NCBI GenBank assembly: GCA_012962365.1 | Contig: DTXR01000492.1 | Location: 1 to 5,142, forward strand | DNA: 5,142 nucleotides | Reading direction: 5' to 3' | Source: Chromatiaceae bacterium | GTDB lineage: Bacteria > Pseudomonadota > Gammaproteobacteria > Chromatiales > Chromatiaceae | Shown here: piece after piece, positions 1-5,142 of the stretch | Layout of the letters: every line of letters begins with the position of its first letter | Position numbering within the stretch: position 1 is the first letter of the stretch | Translations under genes and position numbers: made by a program | The notes under the pieces: generated by a model | What the model was told of the DNA's origin: nothing | What the model saw: the letters and a program-made list of their open reading frames with translations, nothing else | Databases searched by the model: none

Positions 1-20
1 AACAGATCATCTGTGGTCAT
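1..20 (-). CDS. rarA: Start of a gene overlapping lolA, probably rarA (partial)
   Basis: An ATG at 20-18 overlaps the lolA stop codon as ATGA and opens a frame that reads M-T-T-D-D-L before the window ends, so only six codons are visible. A GGA lies just upstream inside the end of lolA and could serve as a ribosome site. In gammaproteobacteria the gene after lolA is commonly rarA (mgsA), a AAA+ ATPase of the clamp-loader clade that acts at stalled replication forks, and RarA proteins often begin with a short leader containing Asp-Leu-Phe; the visible Asp-Leu fits, and the last two bases (TT) would allow Phe or Leu next. The ATGA overlap suggests translational coupling to lolA. The identity rests on gene order and a few residues, so it is an inference; a chance ATG cannot be excluded. 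Confidence 0.45.
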
Positions 21-637
21 TGATCCAGGATATCGTATCCCGGTGGTGGAACAAACTTGAACAGGCTGTCATCCAGGGGCGGATTGCGCTGCAGGTTGAA
101 AAAATCGAAGCGGGTAACCTGGCCAAAGCGGTCCGCCATTTCCATGCGCGCCAGTCTGTCACCTTCGAAGGCCAGCAGAATCTGCTCGAACTGGCTGTCT
201 TCCTTTTTCGGAATGAGCTTGAGCCAGCCCAGCCCCATGCGCTGCCCCAGATCCCTGACCTCGAAATCCTGATCCAGATCCAGGACGCTGGCAAACAGGC
301 TGGCGGGGGTACCCTTCAGTGCCGTTTTCTGAGAACGTTGGCTAACCTGCTGGATGTCTTCCTCGACCAGCCAGATGGTTTTTCCATCGGCAATGATGTA
401 GCGCGGGTATTCTCCCTTGTACACCCAGCGAAAGCGCTCCGGCCGGGAAAGATAGAACACCCCCCGGCTGTGGCTGACCTGGTCGGTTTCGATGTCGACG
501 AGTTCTTGGCTGAAATCCGCCTTGAGGGTCGTCAGCCCGTCCAGGAAATTCTCGAGCTGTTGCCGGACACTGGCTATCGATGTGCCGCTAACCAGCAGCA
601 ACGTCAGCAAGAGGGGAATTCTCAGTATGTGCAACAA
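17..637 (-). CDS. lolA: Outer-membrane lipoprotein carrier protein LolA
   Basis: LolA is the periplasmic chaperone that takes mature lipoproteins from the inner-membrane LolCDE transporter and hands them to LolB at the outer membrane. The 206 residues match the usual size (about 200). Residues 1-22 form a signal peptide: a short segment with one Arg, a Leu-rich core (LLLTLLLV, 9-16) and a probable cleavage site after Ser-Ile-Ala (20-22). The mature part has the family features: LKADFSQ (38-44), a GVFYLSRPERFRWVY strand pair (59-73) with the conserved Arg-Pro and Trp, DGKTIWL (84-90), PASLF (111-115), and a C-terminal segment FKFVPPPGYDIL (193-204) corresponding to the family's F-x-P-P-x-G-V-D-V-I end. 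The frame opens at TTG (637-635) directly after the ftsK stop; a second TTG (634-632) follows at once and is better spaced from a GAGGA. No ATG or GTG exists near the expected start. It shares an operon with ftsK and overlaps the next gene by ATGA. Confidence 0.95.
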   Translation of the reverse strand: MLHILRIPLLLTLLLVSGTSIASVRQQLENFLDGLTTLKADFSQELVDIETDQVSHSRGVFYLSRPERFRWVYKGEYPRYIIADGKTIWLVEEDIQQVSQRSQKTALKGTPASLFASVLDLDQDFEVRDLGQRMGLGWLKLIPKKEDSQFEQILLAFEGDRLARMEMADRFGQVTRFDFFNLQRNPPLDDSLFKFVPPPGYDILDQ

Positions 638-2917
638 TCAATCCTCGGGTGGTGGCGGCGCCAGCACTTCCCGATTGCCCTTGCTGTCCGGGGTACTGAC
701 CACGCCGATGCGTTCCATTTCCTCGATCATGCGGGCAGCGCGGTTGTAGCCGATCTTGAGTCTGCGCTGCACGCCGGATATGGAGCCACGGCGGCTTTGG
801 GTGACGATCTGCACCGCCTCGTCGAACAAGGGATCTGCGTCTTCCGTATCGACACCGGCGGCCTCTGCTGATAGACCCGGAATCGCCTCGGTTGGTTCCT
901 GCAGGATCTCCTCCAGGTAGTTGGTCTGACCGGCTGTCTTGAGAAAACTCACCACGCGATGCACTTCCTCATCCGACACGAACGCACCGTGTGTACGCTG
1001 GGGAATACTGGTTCCCGGCGGCAGATAGAGCATGTCGCCGTGACCCAGCAGATGCTCGGCGCCCATCTGGTCGAGAATGGTACGTGAATCGATGCGTGAG
1101 GAAACCTGGAAGGCCACCCGGGTAGGAATATTGGCCTTGATCAGGCCGGTGATGACATCCACGGAAGGCCGCTGGGTGGCCAACAGCAGGTGAATGCCTG
1201 CAGCCCGCGCTTTCTGCGCAAGGCGGGCGATGAGTTCTTCTACCTTTTTGCCCACCACCATCATCATGTCCGCCAGCTCATCGATGACCACGACGATGTA
1301 GGGCATGTGGGTCAGATCGGGGGCGGTTTCCGGTTCATTTTCCGTCAGACCGGTGGGATCCGGCTTCCACAGGGGATCGGGAATGGGCTCACCGGCCTTT
1401 TCCGCATCCCGGATTTTCTTGTTGTAGCCGCCGATACCGCGTACACCCAGGGCCGCCATGAGGCGGTAGCGGCGCTCCATCTCGCCCACACACCAGCGCA
1501 GCGCATTGGCCGCCTCTTTCATGTCGGTGACTACAGGTGTGAGCAGATGGGGAATGCCTTCATATACCGAAAGCTCCAGCATCTTGGGATCGACCATGAT
1601 GAGCCGCACTTCGTCCGCCCTCGCCTTATACAACAGACTGAGGATCATGGCATTAATGGCGACGGACTTGCCCGAACCCGTGGTGCCGGCGATCAATGCG
1701 TGGGGCATCTTCGCCAGGTCTGCGACCACCGGGCCGCCGGAAATATCCTTGCCCAGCACCAGGGTCAGGGGCGACTTGGATTGGTCGTAGGCTTCCGAGC
1801 ACAGCACCTCGCTCAGGTACACCATTTCCCGGTGTTCGTTGGGAATCTCCAGGCCGATGGTGGGTTTGCCGGGAATGACCTCCACCACACGCACCGAGAT
1901 CACAGAAAGGGAGCGCGCCAAGTCTTTGGACAGGTTGCTGATCTTGCTTGCCTTGGTGCCCGGCGCCAGTTGCAGTTCAAACAGCGTGACCACAGGGCCG
2001 GGATGCACCGCCACCACTTCCACGGCAATGCGGAAATCCTCCAGTTTGCGCTCCACCAGCCGCGATAGGGCTTCCAGTGCCTCTTCCGAATAACCGTGTT
2101 CGGTGTGCTTTGGTTCATCCAGTAAAGACAAGGCCGGGAGTTCGGAATTGGGTTCCGGCTCAATCAGGGTCATCTGCTTTTCCTTTTCGACCCGGATGCT
2201 GGGAATCACCGCCGTCACCTCTGGCTCGATCTTCGGCGGTTTACGTTCCTTGAGGCGCTGCTTCTCCTTCTTCAGTGACTCGGAGCGCTCCTGGCGCATC
2301 TGTTTGGCGGTTTTAGCCTCACTTTTCTTTTCCACGAATGAGCGAACCAGGCGGCGGAAGCCGTTCAATACCAGCCCGCCAATGCCATCCATCACCGCCA
2401 GCCAGGAGATCCCGCTGAACAGGGTAAACCCGATGAGGAACAGGGCCAGCAGAAACAGGCTGCCCCCCGCAGAGCTGACCACGCCAACCAGCATGGATTG
2501 CAGCGCCTGACCGAGAATGCCTCCCGGACCTTCAGGAAGGCCGGTTTCGACGCCGATATGCATGGTAGCCAGGCCACTGCCCGCCATCAGGGTAATGAAA
2601 AAACCCAGCCAGCGGAAAATCAGCAACTGATAGTCCATCTCCTTGTTGTCCTGCCGGTCACGAAACAGCAGCCAGCCGCTCCAGAGGATGATGATCGGCA
2701 CCAGGTAGGCCAGGTAACCGAACAGTGTCAGCAAAACGCTGGAAAACCAGGCCCCTGCGGGGCCTCCCATGTTCCTGGGCGTTTCCCTCGCCCCCACGAA
2801 AGACCAGCCCGGATCCTCCGGCGAAAACGTCAACAAAGACAGAAAAAAATAGGCGCTGACGGCAAGAAGCAGCAGAAAGGCTCCCTCTTTCAAGCGTTTA
2901 CTCAAGGTTTGATGCAC
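638..2917 (-). CDS. ftsK: DNA translocase FtsK
   Basis: FtsK anchors at the division septum and pumps DNA toward dif, where it activates XerCD to resolve chromosome dimers. All parts are visible in the 759 residues. The N-terminal domain has four likely membrane segments (about 14-31, 58-84, 98-119 and 141-168). A short, highly charged Lys/Arg/Glu linker follows (about 195-250). The alpha/beta motor includes the [10 protein letters not shown] region (305-314), Walker A GTTGSGKS (411-418), [16 protein letters not shown] (443-458), Walker [11 protein letters not shown] (541-550) and ATQRP (580-584). The C-terminal gamma winged-helix domain, which reads the polar KOPS sites, spans about 695-756, with [21 protein letters not shown] (714-734) as its recognition part. 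The linker is far shorter than in E. coli FtsK (1329 residues); the length is nearer that of Pseudomonas-type FtsK. The start is GTG, with an in-frame stop six codons upstream and no clear Shine-Dalgarno. The stop abuts lolA. Confidence 0.97.
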   Translation of the reverse strand: MHQTLSKRLKEGAFLLLLAVSAYFFLSLLTFSPEDPGWSFVGARETPRNMGGPAGAWFSSVLLTLFGYLAYLVPIIILWSGWLLFRDRQDNKEMDYQLLIFRWLGFFITLMAGSGLATMHIGVETGLPEGPGGILGQALQSMLVGVVSSAGGSLFLLALFLIGFTLFSGISWLAVMDGIGGLVLNGFRRLVRSFVEKKSEAKTAKQMRQERSESLKKEKQRLKERKPPKIEPEVTAVIPSIRVEKEKQMTLIEPEPNSELPALSLLDEPKHTEHGYSEEALEALSRLVERKLEDFRIAVEVVAVHPGPVVTLFELQLAPGTKASKISNLSKDLARSLSVISVRVVEVIPGKPTIGLEIPNEHREMVYLSEVLCSEAYDQSKSPLTLVLGKDISGGPVVADLAKMPHALIAGTTGSGKSVAINAMILSLLYKARADEVRLIMVDPKMLELSVYEGIPHLLTPVVTDMKEAANALRWCVGEMERRYRLMAALGVRGIGGYNKKIRDAEKAGEPIPDPLWKPDPTGLTENEPETAPDLTHMPYIVVVIDELADMMMVVGKKVEELIARLAQKARAAGIHLLLATQRPSVDVITGLIKANIPTRVAFQVSSRIDSRTILDQMGAEHLLGHGDMLYLPPGTSIPQRTHGAFVSDEEVHRVVSFLKTAGQTNYLEEILQEPTEAIPGLSAEAAGVDTEDADPLFDEAVQIVTQSRRGSISGVQRRLKIGYNRAARMIEEMERIGVVSTPDSKGNREVLAPPPPED
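642..646 (-). promoter_or_regulatory. Ribosome binding site of lolA
   Basis: GAGGA on the minus strand sits inside the last codons of ftsK (Pro-Glu-Asp-stop). It is 4 bases from the first TTG (637) and 7 bases from the second TTG (634). The second spacing is closer to the usual optimum, so translation may begin one codon inside the longest frame. Its position within ftsK implies that lolA translation is coupled to ftsK termination. Confidence 0.5.
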
Positions 2918-2960
2918 AGTAGTTTTATAAAATCAATGTGTTATAGAAAAATTCTAGAGG

Positions 2961-2969
2961 ATTTTAGCA
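2961..2969 (-). promoter_or_regulatory. Candidate extended -10 promoter of ftsK
   Basis: Read on the minus strand this is TGC followed by TAAAAT, an extended -10 (TGn plus a near-consensus hexamer). It lies about 44 bases before the ftsK GTG, giving a leader of roughly 35 bases. The -35 position 17 bases upstream (ATACAC) is poor, which is tolerated by extended -10 promoters. A second hexamer, TATAAA, lies at 2930-2925, only 7 bases before the GTG; if used it would give an almost leaderless mRNA. Inferred from sequence only. Confidence 0.4.
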
Positions 2970-3033
2970 GATATTCCAGACAAGTGTATTCGCAGTCTGC
3001 ACCGAATGGCGCTTACCTTTCGCCAGAATTGCA

Positions 3034-3111
3034 GTCATCCCGACGGTGGCCGGAATCCGGAAAAGCCGATAAGGGGTATTATTTCCGGGTTTCAGTCTGC
3101 GCCGGGACGAC
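3034..3111. repeat. Imperfect inverted repeat, REP/MITE-like, between ohyA and ftsK
   Basis: The left end reads GTCATCCCGACG on the plus strand, and the right end read on the minus strand is GTCGTCCCGGCG, 10 of 12 identical. Further in, GAATCCGGAAAA on the left faces GAAACCCGGAAAT on the right, so the two arms (about 30 bases each) can form a long bulged hairpin around an AT-rich centre. The form (GTC-TCCCG-CG ends, GGAATCCGG inside) resembles the intergenic palindromic repeats found in many copies in proteobacterial genomes. It lies entirely in the spacer, downstream of ohyA. It may also act as a transcription end or mRNA stabiliser for ohyA. Whether it is repeated elsewhere cannot be seen from this window. 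Confidence 0.6.
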
Positions 3112-3147
3112 GATAATCGCCTTTTCACATAATGATCCGCTTTAGCC

Positions 3148-3173
3148 AAGGGCCATTCCGGCCTGCCCTTTTT
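3148..3173 (+). terminator. Terminator-like stem with T-run on the plus strand
   Basis: AAGGGC (3148-3153) and GCCCTT (3165-3170) form a perfect 6-bp stem around an 11-base loop, followed on the plus strand by a run of five T (3169-3173). On the minus strand the same stem lies about 25-50 bases after the ohyA stop, but only two T follow it there, so as an ohyA terminator it would be weak. No plus-strand gene is visible that would need it. It could be a weak bidirectional terminator. Confidence 0.35.
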
Positions 3174-3194
3174 CACTGGGACAAGAGGGACATC

Positions 3195-4787
3195 TCAGCG
3201 ATTCAGCGCCTTTACAGCATCTGCCAACACGACAGGGTCATGATGCCCCTGATAAATGGGCAAAGGCTCCCTGCCCGTTTCGAAAAGCCCGTAAACGGCG
3301 ATCTGGGCGCAACGCACCGAATATTCCACGGTGAACACACAGTCGTGGGGCACTTCGGCAAACTGCCCGAGAAAGGCAAAATTGCGGGCGCCATCGGGCA
3401 ACACCTTGGGTCGGTCGCCCGGCTTTCTAGGCATGAACAGGCTGTCGATAAAAGGCATCATCACCGGCAGGCAAATCACCTTGCCGGCATCCACCACCGG
3501 CTGCATCAGATCCGTGACATTCAAGTGATGCCAGAGTTCATCCAGAATCTCTTTCCCGGAACAGTCGGACATTTTCTTCTTTACATGATTGCCCTCACGA
3601 TCCGGATACAAACCGTACCCCCAGAACACCTTCACCTCATCCGGCTGATTGGCAAAATGGGGCTGGGCGGCAATAACGATGGACATCAACCAGTTGGAAT
3701 CGGTGAATGTCACCAGCCCACCGGTGCCCGAGACATTTCCGGTAAACGTCTCCATGTGATCGTGGAATACCGAATCTTTAATGGTGACGGTGAAAGACTC
3801 CCATTTCTGCAGATCGACATTGCCGCAGAACACACCGGGGTTGCCGAAATCCTCATGCTGGACGGCGATCTTCTCCCACAGTTTCCAGGCGCCGGACTCC
3901 GCCTTGCCATACAGTATCGGCGGCGCATCCATGGAGCCGGTATCCGCCGATTCCACGATCGAGCCATTGGTAATGAATACGCAATCTTCGTCGCCCAGCA
4001 TGATCTGCTTTTCTTCACCCTTAACCAGGTAATGAATGACTTTAGCGCGTTTCTCGTCTGCAGACAGATCAAATTCAATATCGATCACCTGATGCTGCAT
4101 GTCGAACCGTACTCCCTTGTCTTCCAGCCATCGCCGCAGCGGCAACACCACGGAATCATATTGGTTGTACTTGGTGCGCAGAATCTTCTTTAGTCTGTTC
4201 ATTCCCGGCAGCAGATGAATGAACCGAATGAAATAACGGCGCATCTCCGCCAAGCTGCTCCATTTTTGGAAGGCAAACATACTGGTCCACAGCAGCCAGA
4301 AATTAGTCTCGAAGAAATGCGCCGAGAACCAGTCTTCGATGCGCTTGTCGCCGAGAATGATCTCCGGCGCAAACCACAATTTGAGCATAGCCGCCTGATC
4401 ACCCTTGCTCAGGCCGTAAGAAGAAACATCCAGTATCTCCCCTGCCCTCATCAGACGTGCTTTCGCATCAGAAACATATTTGGCGTTGAACGCCTTGCAT
4501 TCGTCGGTAACCGACACATCCGGATCTTCCAGCGAAGGAATGTTCGAAAGAAGATCCCAGTAACACACATAGTGATCCTCATGCATGCGACCGCCACGAA
4601 TGACATAGCCCTCAGACTCTGCGCCAGAGCCATCCAAAGCGCCACCAGCGATATCGCGCTGTTCCATGATATGAATCCTACTGCCGGGCACACCGGCATC
4701 CTTAACCAGATAAACCGCACTCGCCAGCGACGCAATACCACTGCCCACCAGATAAATACTTGCCTTGCTTGCGTCTCGTTTGTCCAT
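3195..4787 (-). CDS. ohyA: Oleate hydratase (MCRA family, FAD-binding)
   Basis: Members of this family add water to the cis-9 double bond of free oleate or related fatty acids, giving 10-hydroxystearate; FAD is bound but there is no net redox change. The 530 residues show the N-terminal FAD fold GSGIASLASAVYLVKDAG (15-32), the strand IHIMEQ (38-43) and AGGALDGSG (47-55). The family signatures follow: RGGRM (64-68), WDLLSNIPSLE (77-87), TNFWLLWTSMFAFQKW (161-176), EMRRYFIRFIHLLPG (181-195), RTKYNQYDS (204-212), WGYGLYPDREGNHVKKKM (389-406) and FLGQFAEVPHDCVFTVEYSV (472-491). The usual GGRE has become GGRM at 68, the position of the proposed catalytic Glu122 of the Elizabethkingia enzyme. The N-terminal part before the FAD fold is shorter than in 580-650-residue members; the C-terminus looks complete. 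The ATG at 4787 is the natural start, 14 residues before the glycine motif. No operon partner is visible. A 20-bp palindrome precedes the start. The family is certain; the exact substrate is not. Confidence 0.93.
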   Translation of the reverse strand: MDKRDASKASIYLVGSGIASLASAVYLVKDAGVPGSRIHIMEQRDIAGGALDGSGAESEGYVIRGGRMHEDHYVCYWDLLSNIPSLEDPDVSVTDECKAFNAKYVSDAKARLMRAGEILDVSSYGLSKGDQAAMLKLWFAPEIILGDKRIEDWFSAHFFETNFWLLWTSMFAFQKWSSLAEMRRYFIRFIHLLPGMNRLKKILRTKYNQYDSVVLPLRRWLEDKGVRFDMQHQVIDIEFDLSADEKRAKVIHYLVKGEEKQIMLGDEDCVFITNGSIVESADTGSMDAPPILYGKAESGAWKLWEKIAVQHEDFGNPGVFCGNVDLQKWESFTVTIKDSVFHDHMETFTGNVSGTGGLVTFTDSNWLMSIVIAAQPHFANQPDEVKVFWGYGLYPDREGNHVKKKMSDCSGKEILDELWHHLNVTDLMQPVVDAGKVICLPVMMPFIDSLFMPRKPGDRPKVLPDGARNFAFLGQFAEVPHDCVFTVEYSVRCAQIAVYGLFETGREPLPIYQGHHDPVVLADAVKALNR

Positions 4788-4792
4788 TTGCG

Positions 4793-4812
4793 TTTTATCC
4801 CATGGGATAAAA
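4793..4812. promoter_or_regulatory. Perfect 20-bp palindrome before ohyA, candidate operator or 5'-UTR hairpin
   Basis: TTTTATCCCATGGGATAAAA is identical on both strands over all 20 bases, and ends five bases before the ohyA ATG. This size and symmetry fit the binding site of a dimeric regulator. A TTGACT (-35-like) lies at 4826-4821 on the minus strand, 8 bases before the palindrome, so a repressor bound here would block the start of transcription or early elongation; however I see no good -10 at the right distance. If transcribed, the right half carries the only Shine-Dalgarno-like string (GGGAT, about 10 bases before ATG), so a hairpin could mask it. The regulator is not encoded in the window. 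Confidence 0.6.
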
Positions 4813-4980
4813 TCTTACAGAGTCAAGAGCGTATCAGCATCCTCCAACGGTCGCCATGGGGTTGCTACTCAACATGCATCACCACTGTGACATATTTTCG
4901 TTTTACGTATACAAAAGGCAGCCCAGGCATGGAATTTTCGGAAGATGTCTGATAAGCTAGTAATATCAATAAGTTGTGAC

Positions 4981-5020
4981 GGGCAATGCCTGAGAAGAAA
5001 TGCATGAATCCACATTGCCC
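4981..5020. repeat. Inverted repeat GGGCAATG / CATTGCCC
   Basis: Two perfect 8-bp arms (4981-4988 and 5013-5020) enclose a 24-base spacer. The string GGCAATG occurs again at 5074-5080 inside the second CTAG repeat, so three copies (two direct, one inverted) lie within 100 bases. The loop is long for a stable RNA hairpin, so paired binding sites or the ends of a small repeat are as likely. Confidence 0.4.
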
Positions 5021-5028
5021 TCCCATAT

Positions 5029-5130
5029 CTAGGCTGCGACTTTCCGCCTAGACAGCAAATAGTCGTACTAGACGGCAATGTTCCACCTAGTACGTGGAGT
5101 TTTCTTACTAGGTGGATATTTTCCATCTAC
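5029..5130. repeat. Three tandem 23-bp CTAG-flanked imperfect palindromes
   Basis: Unit A is 5029-5051, unit B 5068-5090 and unit C 5108-5130. Each opens with CTAG and, after exactly 15 bases, closes with CTAG (CTAC in C). Within the 15 bases, position 4 is G, position 7 is A and positions 10-13 are TTCC in all three, so 13 of 23 positions are invariant. Units start 39 and 40 bases apart with unrelated spacers. Each is itself a partial inverted repeat: in A, TCTAGGC (5028-5034) pairs with GCCTAGA (5046-5052); in B, CGTACTAG (5064-5071) pairs with CTAGTACG (5087-5094). The array reaches nearly to the window edge and may continue. It could be operator sites, an intergenic repeat family or the edge of a small element. 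Confidence 0.6.
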
Positions 5131-5142
5131 TAAAATGTTAGC

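Larger units (their letters stand above)
4788..5142. other. 355-base non-coding region upstream of ohyA
   Basis: No gene can be supported here. The one longer minus-strand frame (5126-4869, 85 codons) runs through the CTAG repeats, has no family features and has a composition unlike a real protein, so I leave it out. What the region holds is the 20-bp palindrome, a TTGACT element at 4826-4821, an inverted repeat at 4981-5020 and the three CTAG palindromes at 5029-5130. It is clearly more AT-rich than the genes. The ohyA promoter should lie within it, but I cannot place a convincing -35/-10 pair. Confidence 0.6.

Noticed and set aside
2..14. Short inverted repeat ACAGA-TCATCTGT at the window start, as a lolA terminator
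   Set aside because: The stem is only five pairs, the window ends before any T-run could be seen, and the bases are better explained as the first codons of the overlapping next gene.
20..871. Plus-strand open frame of 283 codons
   Set aside because: It is antisense to lolA and the end of ftsK, both well supported. No domain, signal peptide or ribosome site was seen.
1190..2068. Plus-strand open frame of 292 codons
   Set aside because: It is antisense to the FtsK motor domain and its protein is His/Gln/Arg-rich and low in structure, typical of the complement of a GC-rich gene.
2923..2932. 10-bp palindrome TTTTATAAAA before ftsK, sharing its ends with the ohyA palindrome
   Set aside because: A 10-base AT-only palindrome is easily explained by chance and by the -10-like TATAAA; it lacks the GC core of the ohyA element.
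2964..3176. Minus-strand frame of 70 codons in the ohyA-ftsK spacer
   Set aside because: It runs straight through the imperfect inverted repeat; basic, Arg-rich translations of such palindromic repeats are a known source of false small genes. No ribosome site or family resemblance was seen.
3132..4952. Long open frames on the plus strand (3132-4193, 353 codons; 4215-4952, 245 codons)
   Set aside because: Both lie almost wholly antisense to ohyA, whose protein is a clear family match. Their translations are rich in His, Gln, Arg and Ile with no recognisable domains, as expected of a shadow frame.
4869..5126. Minus-strand frame of 85 codons upstream of ohyA
   Set aside because: It spans the CTAG repeats and the inverted repeat, has no recognisable motif, and its residues (many Cys, Trp, His) look like translated non-coding DNA.
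5029..5130. CRISPR array or integron attC sites as an explanation for the CTAG repeats
   Set aside because: The repeats are too divergent (13 of 23 positions invariant) and the spacers too short (16-17 bases) for CRISPR. I see no paired RYYYAAC/GTTRRRY core boxes or integrase gene to support attC; the GTTAGC at the very end of the window is not enough.

Overview
The window looks like chromosomal DNA of a gammaproteobacterium. The main reason is the gene order ftsK-lolA-(start of rarA), a conserved neighbourhood in that class, together with protein sequences of the expected type. The genus cannot be told from the sequence. All genes I can support lie on the minus strand, so the window reads from right to left.

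Layout, in order of transcription. (1) Positions 4788-5142 are a non-coding, visibly more AT-rich region. It holds three copies of a 23-bp CTAG-flanked imperfect palindrome spaced 39-40 bp apart (5029-5130), an 8-bp inverted repeat (4981-5020), and a perfect 20-bp palindrome (4793-4812) that ends five bases before the next start codon. (2) 3195-4787 encodes an oleate hydratase-type flavoprotein (MCRA family), 530 residues long, with methionine at the position of the usual catalytic glutamate. (3) 2918-3194 is an intergenic spacer with a long imperfect inverted repeat (3034-3111), a terminator-like stem whose T-run lies on the plus strand, and a likely extended -10 promoter for ftsK. (4) 638-2917 encodes FtsK, the membrane-anchored DNA translocase of the division septum, with all parts present. 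(5) 17-637 encodes LolA, the periplasmic lipoprotein carrier; it begins with a TTG codon directly abutting the ftsK stop. (6) The last 20 bases hold the first six codons of another gene that overlaps the lolA stop by ATGA; by context and by its first residues it is probably rarA.

ftsK, lolA and the partial gene are packed without gaps and are very probably co-transcribed and translationally coupled: chromosome segregation and division, outer-membrane lipoprotein delivery, and replication-fork maintenance. The hydratase gene is separated from them by 277 bases of spacer and appears to be its own unit, acting on free unsaturated fatty acids.

I found no convincing new multi-gene system. The most unusual parts are the palindromic DNA upstream of the hydratase gene, which may be regulatory, and the methionine substitution in the hydratase itself.
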